Shown one piece after another: positions 47,780 through 57,145 of a DNA stretch of 64,000 nt. The position numbers and the translations under genes were made by a program. The notes beneath the pieces were generated by a model, which worked only from the letters and a program-made list of their open reading frames with translations, was not told where the DNA came from and searched no databases. Positions within the stretch are counted from its first letter, which is position 1. Each line of letters starts with the position of its first letter. Source of the DNA: Candidatus Altimarinota bacterium (GTDB taxonomy: Bacteria; Patescibacteriota; Gracilibacteria; UBA1369; 2-02-FULL-48-14); the NCBI GenBank assembly GCA_015485665.1, contig WFTC01000001.1, positions 28,576 through 92,575 of the forward strand. The letters are read 5' to 3'.

Positions 47780-48244
47780 TTATTCATCAGACTTTAGTAA
47801 AAGTTTTTCAAGTAATTTTTGCAAGAAAGACCATGACTCTTCGTTCATAATATCATGAAGAGGGATATTTTTACTGTCATGTAATTCCAGATTGGAGACT
47901 TTGGGTTTTGATTCTTGATTTTTGTCAAAAGCAAAGAGTCTCAAGCTATGGATACACTCTTTTGCTATTGCAAACTTAATTTTAAGTTGAGCATGATTTC
48001 TTTCCAATTCATCAAGAATGCAAATCGGATCATTTGCATAATAGTAACGACATGTCTCTTTTTTTTCATAATTTACGTAACCTTTTTGCATTAATGATTC
48101 CAGTACTGCATAAATACTTACACGCTTCATGTTCAAACGTTTTGCCAGTGTGCTGACCGGAGAACACCCTCTACGTAAGAGCATCATGTAAACCAAGGCT
48201 TCTTTAGTTGAAAGACCAATAGCAATAAGCGCATTCAACAACAT
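47780..48244 (-). CDS. TrmB-like HTH transcriptional regulator (short)
   Basis: ALIAIGLSTKEALVYMMLLRRGCSPVSTLAKRLNMKRVSIYAVLESLMQKGYV. Confidence 0.75.
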   Translation of the reverse strand: MLLNALIAIGLSTKEALVYMMLLRRGCSPVSTLAKRLNMKRVSIYAVLESLMQKGYVNYEKKETCRYYYANDPICILDELERNHAQLKIKFAIAKECIHSLRLFAFDKNQESKPKVSNLELHDSKNIPLHDIMNEESWSFLQKLLEKLLLKSDE

Positions 48245-48610
48245 AATAGACCTTGAGTCAAATCCATGTCAATGATATCAAGAGGTTTTTGCAAATGTCT
48301 AGTTTTTACTGTTGTAGAATGTGATAAACAGTAAATACTTGCAATTTGAGTAATTTAATGGTAACCATCAATCCATCCCCCGAATTATAAAACAAAATGC
48401 CCTTCATAGTAAGAGTAATTTATATGATTTATATAGTGAAGTCGAAAAGAGTTTAGGTGGATTTAGTGGAGGTAATAACTGGTTTATTTTTTGAATGAAA
48501 TGTAGTGTAAGATTTTATTGGTCGTGGCAAAAAGTGTTGACGTAATCAGGGTGATTGGTCTGGGAAATTGCTTAAGAGGTGCTATAGAAGTAGTATTTGA
48601 TTAGCTTCCA

Positions 48611-49393
48611 TTGATTTGGATATTGACATCAATAAAAGAGGTGAAAGAGGCCGAACAGACATTTTTAATCCTGCAGAAGTTGGGATTTTCCCTTAAGGAG
48701 GCAAAGGTGTACACGGCATTGCTTTGTTTAAGGGAGGCGCTTGCGAGCAGTTTGGCTAGGAGGAGTGGATATTCTAGGAGTACAGTTTATACTGTTTTGG
48801 ATAGGCTTAAGAGTAGGGGTTTAGTTTCTGTTATCAGAAGGAAAGGCTATAAGTATTATAGAGCGCTTTGTTTGGAAGGCTTTTTGTTTTGTGAGGAGAA
48901 GAGATTGAAGGAGAGAGAGGAGGAGCTTTTAAGATTTAGGGAGATAATGCCTATGTTAATGGATGTAGGTGGTGGATATGAGAGTCCTTGTTTTTCTTTA
49001 TATACCGGTATGGAGGGTGTAAAGAGGGTTATGGAAGATGTAATTGGTGCCGGAGGAGAGCTTTTATTTATATGTGATATAGCAAGGGGATTGGATAGTT
49101 CTTTGGGGGAATATTTTGATGAGCACTTTAGGTGTCGATTTGATCTTGGGATAGATAAACGAGGGATAATTGGAGGAGGATATGAAGGATATGAATATAT
49201 TTGTAATGGTATAGATAAGATTTTGAATGTAGGTGTAAGATTTGATAGTGACATAAACATTTATGACGATAAGATAGCATTCATTTCTTACATGGATGAA
49301 GTTGCATGTATTATAGAAGACGCTCATATAGCCAATGCACAAGCAAAGATTTTCAACATGCTTTTCACTTTGGCAGATTCTGCGGGTCAATAA
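48611..49393 (+). CDS. TrmB family transcriptional regulator
   Basis: LQKLGFSLKEAKVYTALLCLREALASSLARRSGYSRSTVYTVLDRLKSRGLVSVIRRKGYKYYRA. Start uncertain (TTG at 48611 or GTG at 48641). Confidence 0.82.
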   Translation: MIWILTSIKEVKEAEQTFLILQKLGFSLKEAKVYTALLCLREALASSLARRSGYSRSTVYTVLDRLKSRGLVSVIRRKGYKYYRALCLEGFLFCEEKRLKEREEELLRFREIMPMLMDVGGGYESPCFSLYTGMEGVKRVMEDVIGAGGELLFICDIARGLDSSLGEYFDEHFRCRFDLGIDKRGIIGGGYEGYEYICNGIDKILNVGVRFDSDINIYDDKIAFISYMDEVACIIEDAHIANAQAKIFNMLFTLADSAGQ

Positions 49394-49413
49394 AACGCCA
49401 AAAAGTCAGATTT

Positions 49414-49489
49414 TGGTGCTCCCACCAGGACTCGAACCTGGAACTGCTCCTTAGGAGGGAGCCATTATATCCAGTTTAACTATGGGGGC
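49414..49489 (-). tRNA. tRNA-Arg (anticodon CCT)
   Basis: Reverse complement GCCCCCATAGTTAAACTGGATATAATGGCTCCCTCCTAAGGAGCAGTTCCAGGTTCGAGTCCTGGTGGGAGCACCA; anticodon loop CTCCTAA; one acceptor-stem mismatch. Confidence 0.93.
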
Positions 49490-49628
49490 TTGATTGCACA
49501 TTAATTGAAATAGCGAAGAAATTGAAGATAATCCTATTTTTCAGAACTTGATCAAGGTCCATTCTTTGCGAATTTATCAATTTTTGCCCTAGAATAAGCT
49601 CTCTTTAAAATATATCAAAATTTTTCTC

Positions 49629-52217
49629 ATGGAAAAGCTAACTCCCATGATGCGACAATATCAAGAAATTAAAGCTAAACATCAAGATGCTATTTTACTA
49701 TTTCGTTTGGGGGATTTTTACGAAATGTTCGGAGGGGATGCACTTGAAGCTTCAAAAATTCTGGATATTACACTTACCTCTAGAAATAAAAATCACAATG
49801 CCGTTCCAATGTGTGGAGTTCCTTATCATGCCGCAGAGAATTACATCGCAAGACTTACAAAAGCTGGAAAGAAGGTAGCAATTTGTGAGCAAGTATCTGA
49901 CCCTTCATTGCCGGGAATTGTAAAGAGGCAAGTTGTTAGAGTTGTCACGCCGGGCACAAGTTATAGTGATCAAGTTTTAAGTAATAAGGCAAATCACTTT
50001 GTTATGGCTTTATTTCCGAGGAAAGATTATTTTGGCATGGCATTTGCCGATTTATCAACCGGACAGTTTTATGCTTCAGAATTTCAAGGTGTGGAAGTTT
50101 TAAAGGCTGAATTGGTCCGTCTTGACCCTGTTGAATTACTTGTACCTCAAGATCATTATGATGAACCATCATTTCGTTCGTTATTGGCGGAAACAACGCA
50201 GGCAACATTATCTTCATGTGAGTTTTATGAAGATGGAGCAGGCTTTATAAGGAAACATTTTCAGTTAAGTAATTTGGAAGGTTTCGGATTGGCAAATCAT
50301 CCTTTTGCAACACAGGCTGCGGCTTTGCTGCTTCACTATTTGTTGGAAACACAAAAAGAAGGGTTAACTCACATTGAACGTATTCAAAGCTATCATCGTG
50401 AAAGATGGATGTTTTTGGATGAAGCCACAGTACGCAATCTAGAGATTTTTTCAAGTTTTAGAGGACAAGGCAAAGACACCACTCTTTTGTCTGTTTTAGA
50501 TAAGACAAAGACATCAATGGGAGGTCGTTTATTAAGGCGCTGGATTGCTCAACCCTTGTTGAAAACAACGGAAATCAAAGCTCGTCATGACGCTGTAGAC
50601 AATTTTGTCAAAGACGACAAACTTCGTCATGATTTAATTGAAAATTTGAAACATCTGACAGATTTGGAGCGGGTCTTGGCACGTTTATCTGCAAAGCTTG
50701 GAAATGCTCGTGATTTGCGCAGTTTGGCAATATCTTTGGAAAAAGTTCCGGAAATACAAAACTTGGCTCTTTCCGCTCGTTCAAGACAAATTTTGTCTTT
50801 GGGAGAAAAGCTAATCCCTCTTCCGGATCTTACAAGCAATATTTTAAATGCAATTGTTGAAGATCCTCCACTTAAGTTGACTGAAGGATCTTTGTTTAAA
50901 GAAGGTTTCAATAAAGAGCTGGACTCTCTAAAAGTGATAATGAAAGATGCTAAAAAAGGACTTTTGGATATTGAAATGAAAGAACGTGAAAGAACAGGCA
51001 TTAATTCTTTAAAAATAGGTTACAATAAAGTTTTCGGCTATTACATTGAGATTGGAAAGTCGCATTATGAGAAAGTTCCTGCAAGTTATATAAGAAAACA
51101 GACTTTAAGTTCTGCAGAACGCTATATCACACCGGCTTTGAAAGAGTATGAAGAAAAAGTGCTAAATGCTTCAGAGCGTATCCGACACTTGGAATATGAG
51201 TTGTTTACTTTATTGCGAGATAAGCTTCTTGAGTATATTCATGATATTCAAACAAATGCACAAGTTTTAGCTGAGCTTGATGTACTTATTTCTTTTGCAC
51301 AATGCGCAATTAATGGGAATTACTGCCGTCCGGAGCTTGTGAAAGAGCGAGTCTTTGTAATTGTAAACGGACGTCATCCTGTAGTTGAGCGTATGAATTT
51401 TGCTGGGAGTTTCGTTGCAAACGATACTCAACTCATTGAGGATGAGTGTAATATCAAACTTATTACTGGACCGAATATGAGTGGAAAATCCACTTATTTG
51501 CGCCAAGTTGCGCTAATAGCTCTTATGTCGCAAATAGGCTCTTTTGTACCTGCCGAGCGCGTTCAAATGCAGGTTTTTGACCGTATTTTTACTAGAGTGG
51601 GTGCCAGTGATAATCTGGCGGGAGGGCAGTCCACTTTTATGGTGGAGATGCAAGAGTCTGCAAATATTTTAAATCATGCAAGCTCACGTAGTCTTATTAT
51701 ATTGGATGAAGTTGGGCGTGGCACAAGCACTTATGATGGTTTGAGCATAGCTTGGTCAATGCTTGAATATCTGCATGATCGTATAAAAGGATTTACTCTT
51801 TTTGCTACTCATTATCATGAGCTGATTTGTCTTGCAGATAAGCTTAAATATGCGGAGAATTTTTCAATTGATGTTGAAGAGACACAGAAAGGTGTGATTT
51901 TTTTGCATAAAATAAGACATGGTGGAGTACATAGAAGCTATGGAATTGAAGTTGCCAAGCTGGCAGGATTACCAAGTTGGGTAACTGAAAGAGCTGGAGA
52001 AATACTTCATCAATTGGAATCTAAAAAAGCTTTGCAAAGGGCGCAAGTGCCAAACAATCAATTGGATTTGTTTTCCACTTCTATGTTGCAGTCAAGGGTA
52101 TCAGGAAAATTAACCCACCCCGCTCTTGAGCGTCTTAAAAAGATTCAGCCTGAGAATATGACACCTCTTGAGGCACTCAATATTCTAAGTGAACTGAAAG
52201 AGTTGAAAGATGAATAA
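49629..52217 (+). CDS. mutS: DNA mismatch repair protein MutS
   Basis: MEKLTPMMRQYQEIKAKHQDAILLFRLGDFYEMFGGDA; ITGPNMSGKSTYLRQVALI; LDEVGRGTSTYDGLSIAW. Confidence 0.98.
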   Translation: MEKLTPMMRQYQEIKAKHQDAILLFRLGDFYEMFGGDALEASKILDITLTSRNKNHNAVPMCGVPYHAAENYIARLTKAGKKVAICEQVSDPSLPGIVKRQVVRVVTPGTSYSDQVLSNKANHFVMALFPRKDYFGMAFADLSTGQFYASEFQGVEVLKAELVRLDPVELLVPQDHYDEPSFRSLLAETTQATLSSCEFYEDGAGFIRKHFQLSNLEGFGLANHPFATQAAALLLHYLLETQKEGLTHIERIQSYHRERWMFLDEATVRNLEIFSSFRGQGKDTTLLSVLDKTKTSMGGRLLRRWIAQPLLKTTEIKARHDAVDNFVKDDKLRHDLIENLKHLTDLERVLARLSAKLGNARDLRSLAISLEKVPEIQNLALSARSRQILSLGEKLIPLPDLTSNILNAIVEDPPLKLTEGSLFKEGFNKELDSLKVIMKDAKKGLLDIEMKERERTGINSLKIGYNKVFGYYIEIGKSHYEKVPASYIRKQTLSSAERYITPALKEYEEKVLNASERIRHLEYELFTLLRDKLLEYIHDIQTNAQVLAELDVLISFAQCAINGNYCRPELVKERVFVIVNGRHPVVERMNFAGSFVANDTQLIEDECNIKLITGPNMSGKSTYLRQVALIALMSQIGSFVPAERVQMQVFDRIFTRVGASDNLAGGQSTFMVEMQESANILNHASSRSLIILDEVGRGTSTYDGLSIAWSMLEYLHDRIKGFTLFATHYHELICLADKLKYAENFSIDVEETQKGVIFLHKIRHGGVHRSYGIEVAKLAGLPSWVTERAGEILHQLESKKALQRAQVPNNQLDLFSTSMLQSRVSGKLTHPALERLKKIQPENMTPLEALNILSELKELKDE

Positions 52218-52261
52218 TTCTCCAGACAATGTTTCTCAGTTTAAGTAAGGACTTTGGAGTA

Positions 52262-52360
52262 CGGCCCGGAGCGGTGCACTTGGATTTAGAAAATAATCCT
52301 AGGGCATTAAAGACTTGGCCAAGCGGCCCGGAGCGGTGCCGCAGGATTATTTTCTAAATC
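52262..52360. repeat. 18-bp perfect inverted repeat interleaved with 16-bp direct repeat
   Basis: GATTTAGAAAATAATCCT (52283-52300) / AGGATTATTTTCTAAATC (52343-52360); CGGCCCGGAGCGGTGC at 52262-52277 and 52324-52339. Confidence 0.95.
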
Positions 52361-52413
52361 ACTTGCTTTGAAAACAAACCCATGCTAAGCTCCGCTCGCT
52401 TTTATTTCTGTCT

Positions 52414-52449
52414 TTCAGGCTGACAGTAACCTGAAGGTATAACCCATAC
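52414..52449 (+). promoter_or_regulatory. rpsF leader hairpins (candidate ribosomal-protein autoregulatory element)
   Basis: TTCAGG-CTGACAGTAA-CCTGAA (52414-52435), then GTAT-AACCC-ATAC (52437-52449), immediately before ATG 52453. Confidence 0.45.
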
Positions 52450-52452
52450 AGT

Positions 52453-52941
52453 ATGAAGTATGAAATCATGTTAATCTTGAATCCTAAGCAAACTAATAAA
52501 GAGCTTAATGCTGTTTTATCGGAGGTTAAAGATGGACTTGCGGAGCATGGTTATAAGATTGTTGATGAAGATATTTGGGGTAACCGTGAACTTGCATATA
52601 AGATTAAAGGATGTGCTTCAGGTTACTACGTCATTTTAAACTTCACTGGAGATCCTGCAGGTATGAATGGCTTTAAAAAAGATCTTGCACTTATGAATGG
52701 TATTCTTAGAACTCTCATTCAAAAGGTTGCTGATGATTACGTTTTGCTTAGATATGAAGATCTGCAAACAACTAAAGCCGGTGATGCCGGAGCTAAGCTT
52801 AGTAAGCATGCTGAGGAATTAAGTAAGAAAGTTGCGGGAGGAGGAAAGTTGGATGACAATAAAGACACATCGGAAGAAGATAAAGAAAAGCTTGATGAGC
52901 AGCTTAAAGCCATCATTGACGATAAAGATATTGATGTTTAA
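52453..52941 (+). CDS. rpsF: 30S ribosomal protein S6
   Basis: MKYEIMLILNPKQTNKELNAVLSEVKDGLAEHGYKIVDEDIWGNRELAYKIKGCASGYYVILNF; first gene of an rpsF-ssb-rpsR operon. Confidence 0.95.
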   Translation: MKYEIMLILNPKQTNKELNAVLSEVKDGLAEHGYKIVDEDIWGNRELAYKIKGCASGYYVILNFTGDPAGMNGFKKDLALMNGILRTLIQKVADDYVLLRYEDLQTTKAGDAGAKLSKHAEELSKKVAGGGKLDDNKDTSEEDKEKLDEQLKAIIDDKDIDV

Positions 52942-52965
52942 TTTTATTCTTAACTTAGCAAAAAA

Positions 52966-53475
52966 ATGCGAAGTGTTAACAAAGTGATTCTCATTGGGAA
53001 CTTAACTCGTGTTCCCGAACTTAAAACCACATCAAGTGGACAAGCCATCGTCACTTTTGGTCTTGCGACAAACAGGCAATGGACAACGAGTAACGGTGAA
53101 AAACGCACATCTGCCGAATTTCATGAGTGTGTGGCATGGGCAAAGTTGGCTGAAATATGTAATACCTATTTGAAAAAAGGTATGCTTGTTTATGTTGAAG
53201 GTTATTTGAAGACGAGAAGTTGGGATATGGAAGACGGTACAAGGCGTTTCAGAACGGAGGTTGTACTTCAAGATATGATTATTCTTGAAAAGAAAGGAGA
53301 TGAAGATAATGATCAATATCTTGCAGAAGATTTCAATATTGATTCTGATTCTACGAATATGATGAGTGAAGATATTGCACAAGCCCCAGCTTTGGAAGTT
53401 AAACATAAGGAACAAGAAGATATGGGGTCCGGAGCTGATCTCAGTGCAAATTTAGATGATGATAATATGTTTTAA
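52966..53475 (+). CDS. ssb: Single-stranded DNA-binding protein
   Basis: [39 protein letters not shown]; acidic tail ending DDDNMF. Confidence 0.97.
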   Translation: MRSVNKVILIGNLTRVPELKTTSSGQAIVTFGLATNRQWTTSNGEKRTSAEFHECVAWAKLAEICNTYLKKGMLVYVEGYLKTRSWDMEDGTRRFRTEVVLQDMIILEKKGDEDNDQYLAEDFNIDSDSTNMMSEDIAQAPALEVKHKEQEDMGSGADLSANLDDDNMF

Positions 53476-53495
53476 TTCTGAAAACTTTAAATATT

Positions 53496-53714
53496 ATGAC
53501 TAAAAAAGTTAAACAGCAAAAAACACAGAGGCCACCTCTTCCAGCTTATATTGATTATAAGGATGTTGAGTTGCTTAGAGCCTATCTTTCCGTTTTTGGT
53601 AGGATTGTACCTCGTTACTACACAGGGGTAACTCTAAAACAACAAAGAAATTTGGCTCGTGCAATTAAACTTGCTCGTGAAATGGCACTGTTGCCTTATA
53701 CAAGCAAATATTAA
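53496..53714 (+). CDS. rpsR: 30S ribosomal protein S18
   Basis: [55 protein letters not shown]. Confidence 0.97.
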   Translation: MTKKVKQQKTQRPPLPAYIDYKDVELLRAYLSVFGRIVPRYYTGVTLKQQRNLARAIKLAREMALLPYTSKY

Positions 53715-53727
53715 AACATGACTTTTA

Positions 53728-53760
53728 CAAAAAGCCCCACCTATATGCTGGGCTTTTTGT
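53728..53760 (+). terminator. Rho-independent terminator after rpsR
   Basis: CAAAAAGCCCCACCTATATGCTGGGCTTTTTG. Confidence 0.88.
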
Positions 53761-53910
53761 GAATATATTTTTCAGAAAAATATAAAAAATACTCATTGAT
53801 TATTTCATTGAGAATGTAAAGAAAAAGGCTTCGTAAGTTTGAATCTCGGACTATTGAAAAAAAACTGTAAATATGCTAAAATCATTAGATAAAAAAGATA
53901 AAAAAGACTC

Positions 53911-54414
53911 ATGGCAAAGAAAAGTACTATCGGTAAAAATGCATTTGAAGATACACTTTTTGGCTGGAATGCTCCGGAATTCATTCGTTATGAAAGAGGA
54001 TGGAGGTGGTATCTAATAATGTCTGTTTTGGACATTGGACTAATTGTTTATGCTTATTTTACAGGTTCTTGGAGTATGGCACTTGTTTTTCTTCTTTTGC
54101 CTCTTGTTTACATATTGGAATCTCGTAAAAAGCCTAAATTAACTCAAGTTTCTTTATCATCTTGGGGTATTAAATTCGGCATCATTGAATTGCCTTATAC
54201 TGAGATTAAACAGTTTTGGATTCATCATAATCCTCCTCATTTGGATGAATTGCATTTACGAACCAATAATAAACTTCATCCTCACTTGGCTATTCCTTTG
54301 ATGGGAGCGAGTCCTGTTTTGATTAGACAATATCTGCTTACACAAGTTCCGGAGTGGGAAGGAAAAACAATATCATTTATAGATTGGCTTACTAGATTTT
54401 TACGCTTACATTGA
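53911..54414 (+). CDS. Hypothetical two-TM membrane protein
   Basis: FGWNAPEFIRYERGWRWYLIMSVLDIGLIVYAYFTGSWSMALVFLLLPLVYILESRKKP; ends overlapping the next gene. Confidence 0.7.
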   Translation: MAKKSTIGKNAFEDTLFGWNAPEFIRYERGWRWYLIMSVLDIGLIVYAYFTGSWSMALVFLLLPLVYILESRKKPKLTQVSLSSWGIKFGIIELPYTEIKQFWIHHNPPHLDELHLRTNNKLHPHLAIPLMGASPVLIRQYLLTQVPEWEGKTISFIDWLTRFLRLH

Positions 54415-56003
54415 TGTCTTTACCTACAAACAAAGAACGATTTGAATCTGATCTGAAGGAACTCAGAAAAGATTTTCATGGGAAAATGACAAATCTGGAA
54501 ATAGATTCTGTTCCTCTTTCTATCAAATGGGATAGGAAAGATAGACGAGCTGATGATCTTGGTAATCTGGATAAATGGGGAAAAACCTTGATTGATAAAG
54601 TTTCAGAGGAAGCGCAAAAAATCTTTGAATCTGGAAATATAAAAGAAGCTCATGAAGAAGAAGAGCTTATGCGCATCACAAAACGTGCTATGACAAAAGC
54701 TGTGGAACGTTTCGGTACGGTTTTGGGAAGTTTCCAAAATGGCGAAATCGCCAATAAAACTCAAGTTGATGAATTTTGGCAACGTGCAGCAGTAGTGCTT
54801 TGGAGTATTGATGAAAAGGCTCTTATGCTTGAGAGTGCAAAAGAAGAGGCATTACCGGATCCTGTTGTATTGGCTTTTTATAAAAGCATTGAAAGTCACA
54901 TTCCAAGTGATTATACGGCTATTGTTGAAAGAATTTTAAAAGATGAGCTAAAGCCTGAAGATAGGGAAATTATTGCTGATAAATTTCTCAGACTTATGGG
55001 TGGAGATTCTCTTACAAAAATTTACTCGGAATCAACAAAAGATATAAGAACGGGAGAAGTTACTTTACTTTTATTGAATTTAAATAAAAATACATCTGAA
55101 AAACGTAAAGTGATTGAAATAATTACTGCAAAACCGGGAGGTCCGGCTGCAATTATGCATTTGGTTGTGGGCGATTTTATATCGGCAGCCGAAGGTGAAC
55201 AGTATATTCAAAGGCAGCTGACATATGAGCAAGATCCGGACAGAATTGAAGCATTTAAACAAGTCAAGAATTTCATTCTGGGGGAATCCATGAGTAAAGT
55301 TCAAGAGATGCAGGCGAATGCTAAAAAAGAAATTAGGGAAAGAGCAAATTTTATTATTGGAAATAAAAATCAAGCTGCCGCCAAGCTCAGTTATTCAGGC
55401 TTAGGTTCACTTTATTTGAAAAGTATTGCCACGGGCGCTCTGGGACTTATGGTTATGGCAAATTGGAAGCAGCCGGGTAAACTTATGCGCAATCCTGTTA
55501 CATGGGCAGCTTTGGCAACTGGCTCTCTTGCCGCTGAAATGGATAAGAGTGATATTGGTATTTGGCCAAAGCCAGGAACATATTTATCAAAAATTGCTCA
55601 AGATAAAAATAAAATGGAAGAAGGTGCATTAGATAGCAAATTTAGAGCTTTTGACAATGATTTGCTTAATAATGTTAGCACTGCTGAGCTTTATTACAAT
55701 TTGATACCTGAGGTACGTAAAGCCACACTTGACCAATTGAATAAAGGAATTCCTCTTCATGAAGTTGAAATAAAACTTGATGCCATTGGTATAGATTATA
55801 AAAAACTTGATAAGCGCTTTAGATTAAGAGGTAAAGCAGATATTGAAGATCATTTTACAAAATGGACACGCAGTTTTTTTCTTGAAAAAGGTCTTAATAG
55901 ACCGGGTGAAAATCAACAAAAGAATTATATGAATGAACTTCGCCGTAGTCGTAAGATAGATGGCACATGGAAAACTTATAACCTTTCTAAAGCTTTATTA
56001 TGA
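54411..56003 (+). CDS. Hypothetical protein, mostly helical with a short TM-like segment
   Basis: 530 aa, 4-nt overlaps with both neighbours; start TTG at 54411 or ATG at 54414. Confidence 0.7.
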   Translation: MMSLPTNKERFESDLKELRKDFHGKMTNLEIDSVPLSIKWDRKDRRADDLGNLDKWGKTLIDKVSEEAQKIFESGNIKEAHEEEELMRITKRAMTKAVERFGTVLGSFQNGEIANKTQVDEFWQRAAVVLWSIDEKALMLESAKEEALPDPVVLAFYKSIESHIPSDYTAIVERILKDELKPEDREIIADKFLRLMGGDSLTKIYSESTKDIRTGEVTLLLLNLNKNTSEKRKVIEIITAKPGGPAAIMHLVVGDFISAAEGEQYIQRQLTYEQDPDRIEAFKQVKNFILGESMSKVQEMQANAKKEIRERANFIIGNKNQAAAKLSYSGLGSLYLKSIATGALGLMVMANWKQPGKLMRNPVTWAALATGSLAAEMDKSDIGIWPKPGTYLSKIAQDKNKMEEGALDSKFRAFDNDLLNNVSTAELYYNLIPEVRKATLDQLNKGIPLHEVEIKLDAIGIDYKKLDKRFRLRGKADIEDHFTKWTRSFFLEKGLNRPGENQQKNYMNELRRSRKIDGTWKTYNLSKALL

Positions 56004-57136
56004 GTTATTTGGACAATATAGACAGCTTGGTGACCTTCAAAAAAGATATTTTAAAACCTTTGCTTCGTGGTGCTTCAATAGATTCATTACCTTGGCAGGA
56101 AGGTTACAGGGAAATGTATGAAAAATGGGCAGCTGTATATGGTGATGCGATAATAAAAATGGATGCTGACGATCGTTTACTTAGTTTCACGGACTTTATC
56201 CGATCTGAAAATTTACGGAAAGGTAAAGCTGCAGCTGAACAAATTTCAAATCAAATGCTTAGTCGTAAGTTTGCAAAGCAGGTAAGTCGAGGACAATTTC
56301 TATGTATACAAGATAAAACGGGAAGCTTTGATCGCATTATCACGCGTGATCAATTAGAAAAGATGGAAAATCCGCTCAGCTATACTGTTTCGGACACATG
56401 TGCTGGGGTGACTGCAAATTGGGAAAAAATCTGCAATGAGCAAAGCGCATTATTATTTGCTGAAAAATTGAGAGAACAACACTTTTTAGTGCAAAGCATA
56501 GAGGCTGGACCAATTTTTAAAGCTGAGATTGTGCATCCAAAAATGGGACTTTACACGGTAAGTGTTGATTTGGAGCAAGATTTAAATAAAATGTTGGTTT
56601 TTACATTCATAAATTCTCAAGGAGAAAAAAGGGAAATTTCCATGAATAGATTTGGATATGCTTATGAAATAATTGAAGAAAAATTTAGAGATTATTCAAT
56701 AGAAACAGGCACAACTTTTTTGAAAACTGGCACTGCAAGTCTAATGCTAAATGATGCGAATCTTATAGCTGCTGAGCAAGCTGCAATTGCCGCAAGTGAA
56801 GCTGCAATGGCTGCATTAAGTGTAAAAGCGGCACAAGACGAGGCGGCAATATCTGGCAAAGTTCCACAAGAAACTTTATTTTCAGGTTTGGTGGTGCCGA
56901 ACTTTCAAGCGGCAAAGGCTAATTTGCATGCTCGTTTAAAAGAAGAAAAGTCCAGAACAAAATTGCAAAAACAAGCTACAGCTGCTTTTGAGGCAAAAGA
57001 GAATTATAAGTCTCGCATTGATTCATGGCGCAGAAAAGATAAAAAAACCAGAAATAGGGCAATGATTGCAACTTTTGCTATTGTGTTTGCTTCAGGCACT
57101 GTGGGCACTTTGATGTCATGGATCATCACACGTTAA
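56000..57136 (+). CDS. Hypothetical protein with C-terminal TM
   Basis: 378 aa; RNRAMIATFAIVFASGTVGTLMSWIITR at C-terminus. Confidence 0.7.
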   Translation: MSYLDNIDSLVTFKKDILKPLLRGASIDSLPWQEGYREMYEKWAAVYGDAIIKMDADDRLLSFTDFIRSENLRKGKAAAEQISNQMLSRKFAKQVSRGQFLCIQDKTGSFDRIITRDQLEKMENPLSYTVSDTCAGVTANWEKICNEQSALLFAEKLREQHFLVQSIEAGPIFKAEIVHPKMGLYTVSVDLEQDLNKMLVFTFINSQGEKREISMNRFGYAYEIIEEKFRDYSIETGTTFLKTGTASLMLNDANLIAAEQAAIAASEAAMAALSVKAAQDEAAISGKVPQETLFSGLVVPNFQAAKANLHARLKEEKSRTKLQKQATAAFEAKENYKSRIDSWRRKDKKTRNRAMIATFAIVFASGTVGTLMSWIITR

Positions 57137-57145
57137 TAAGTCTTC

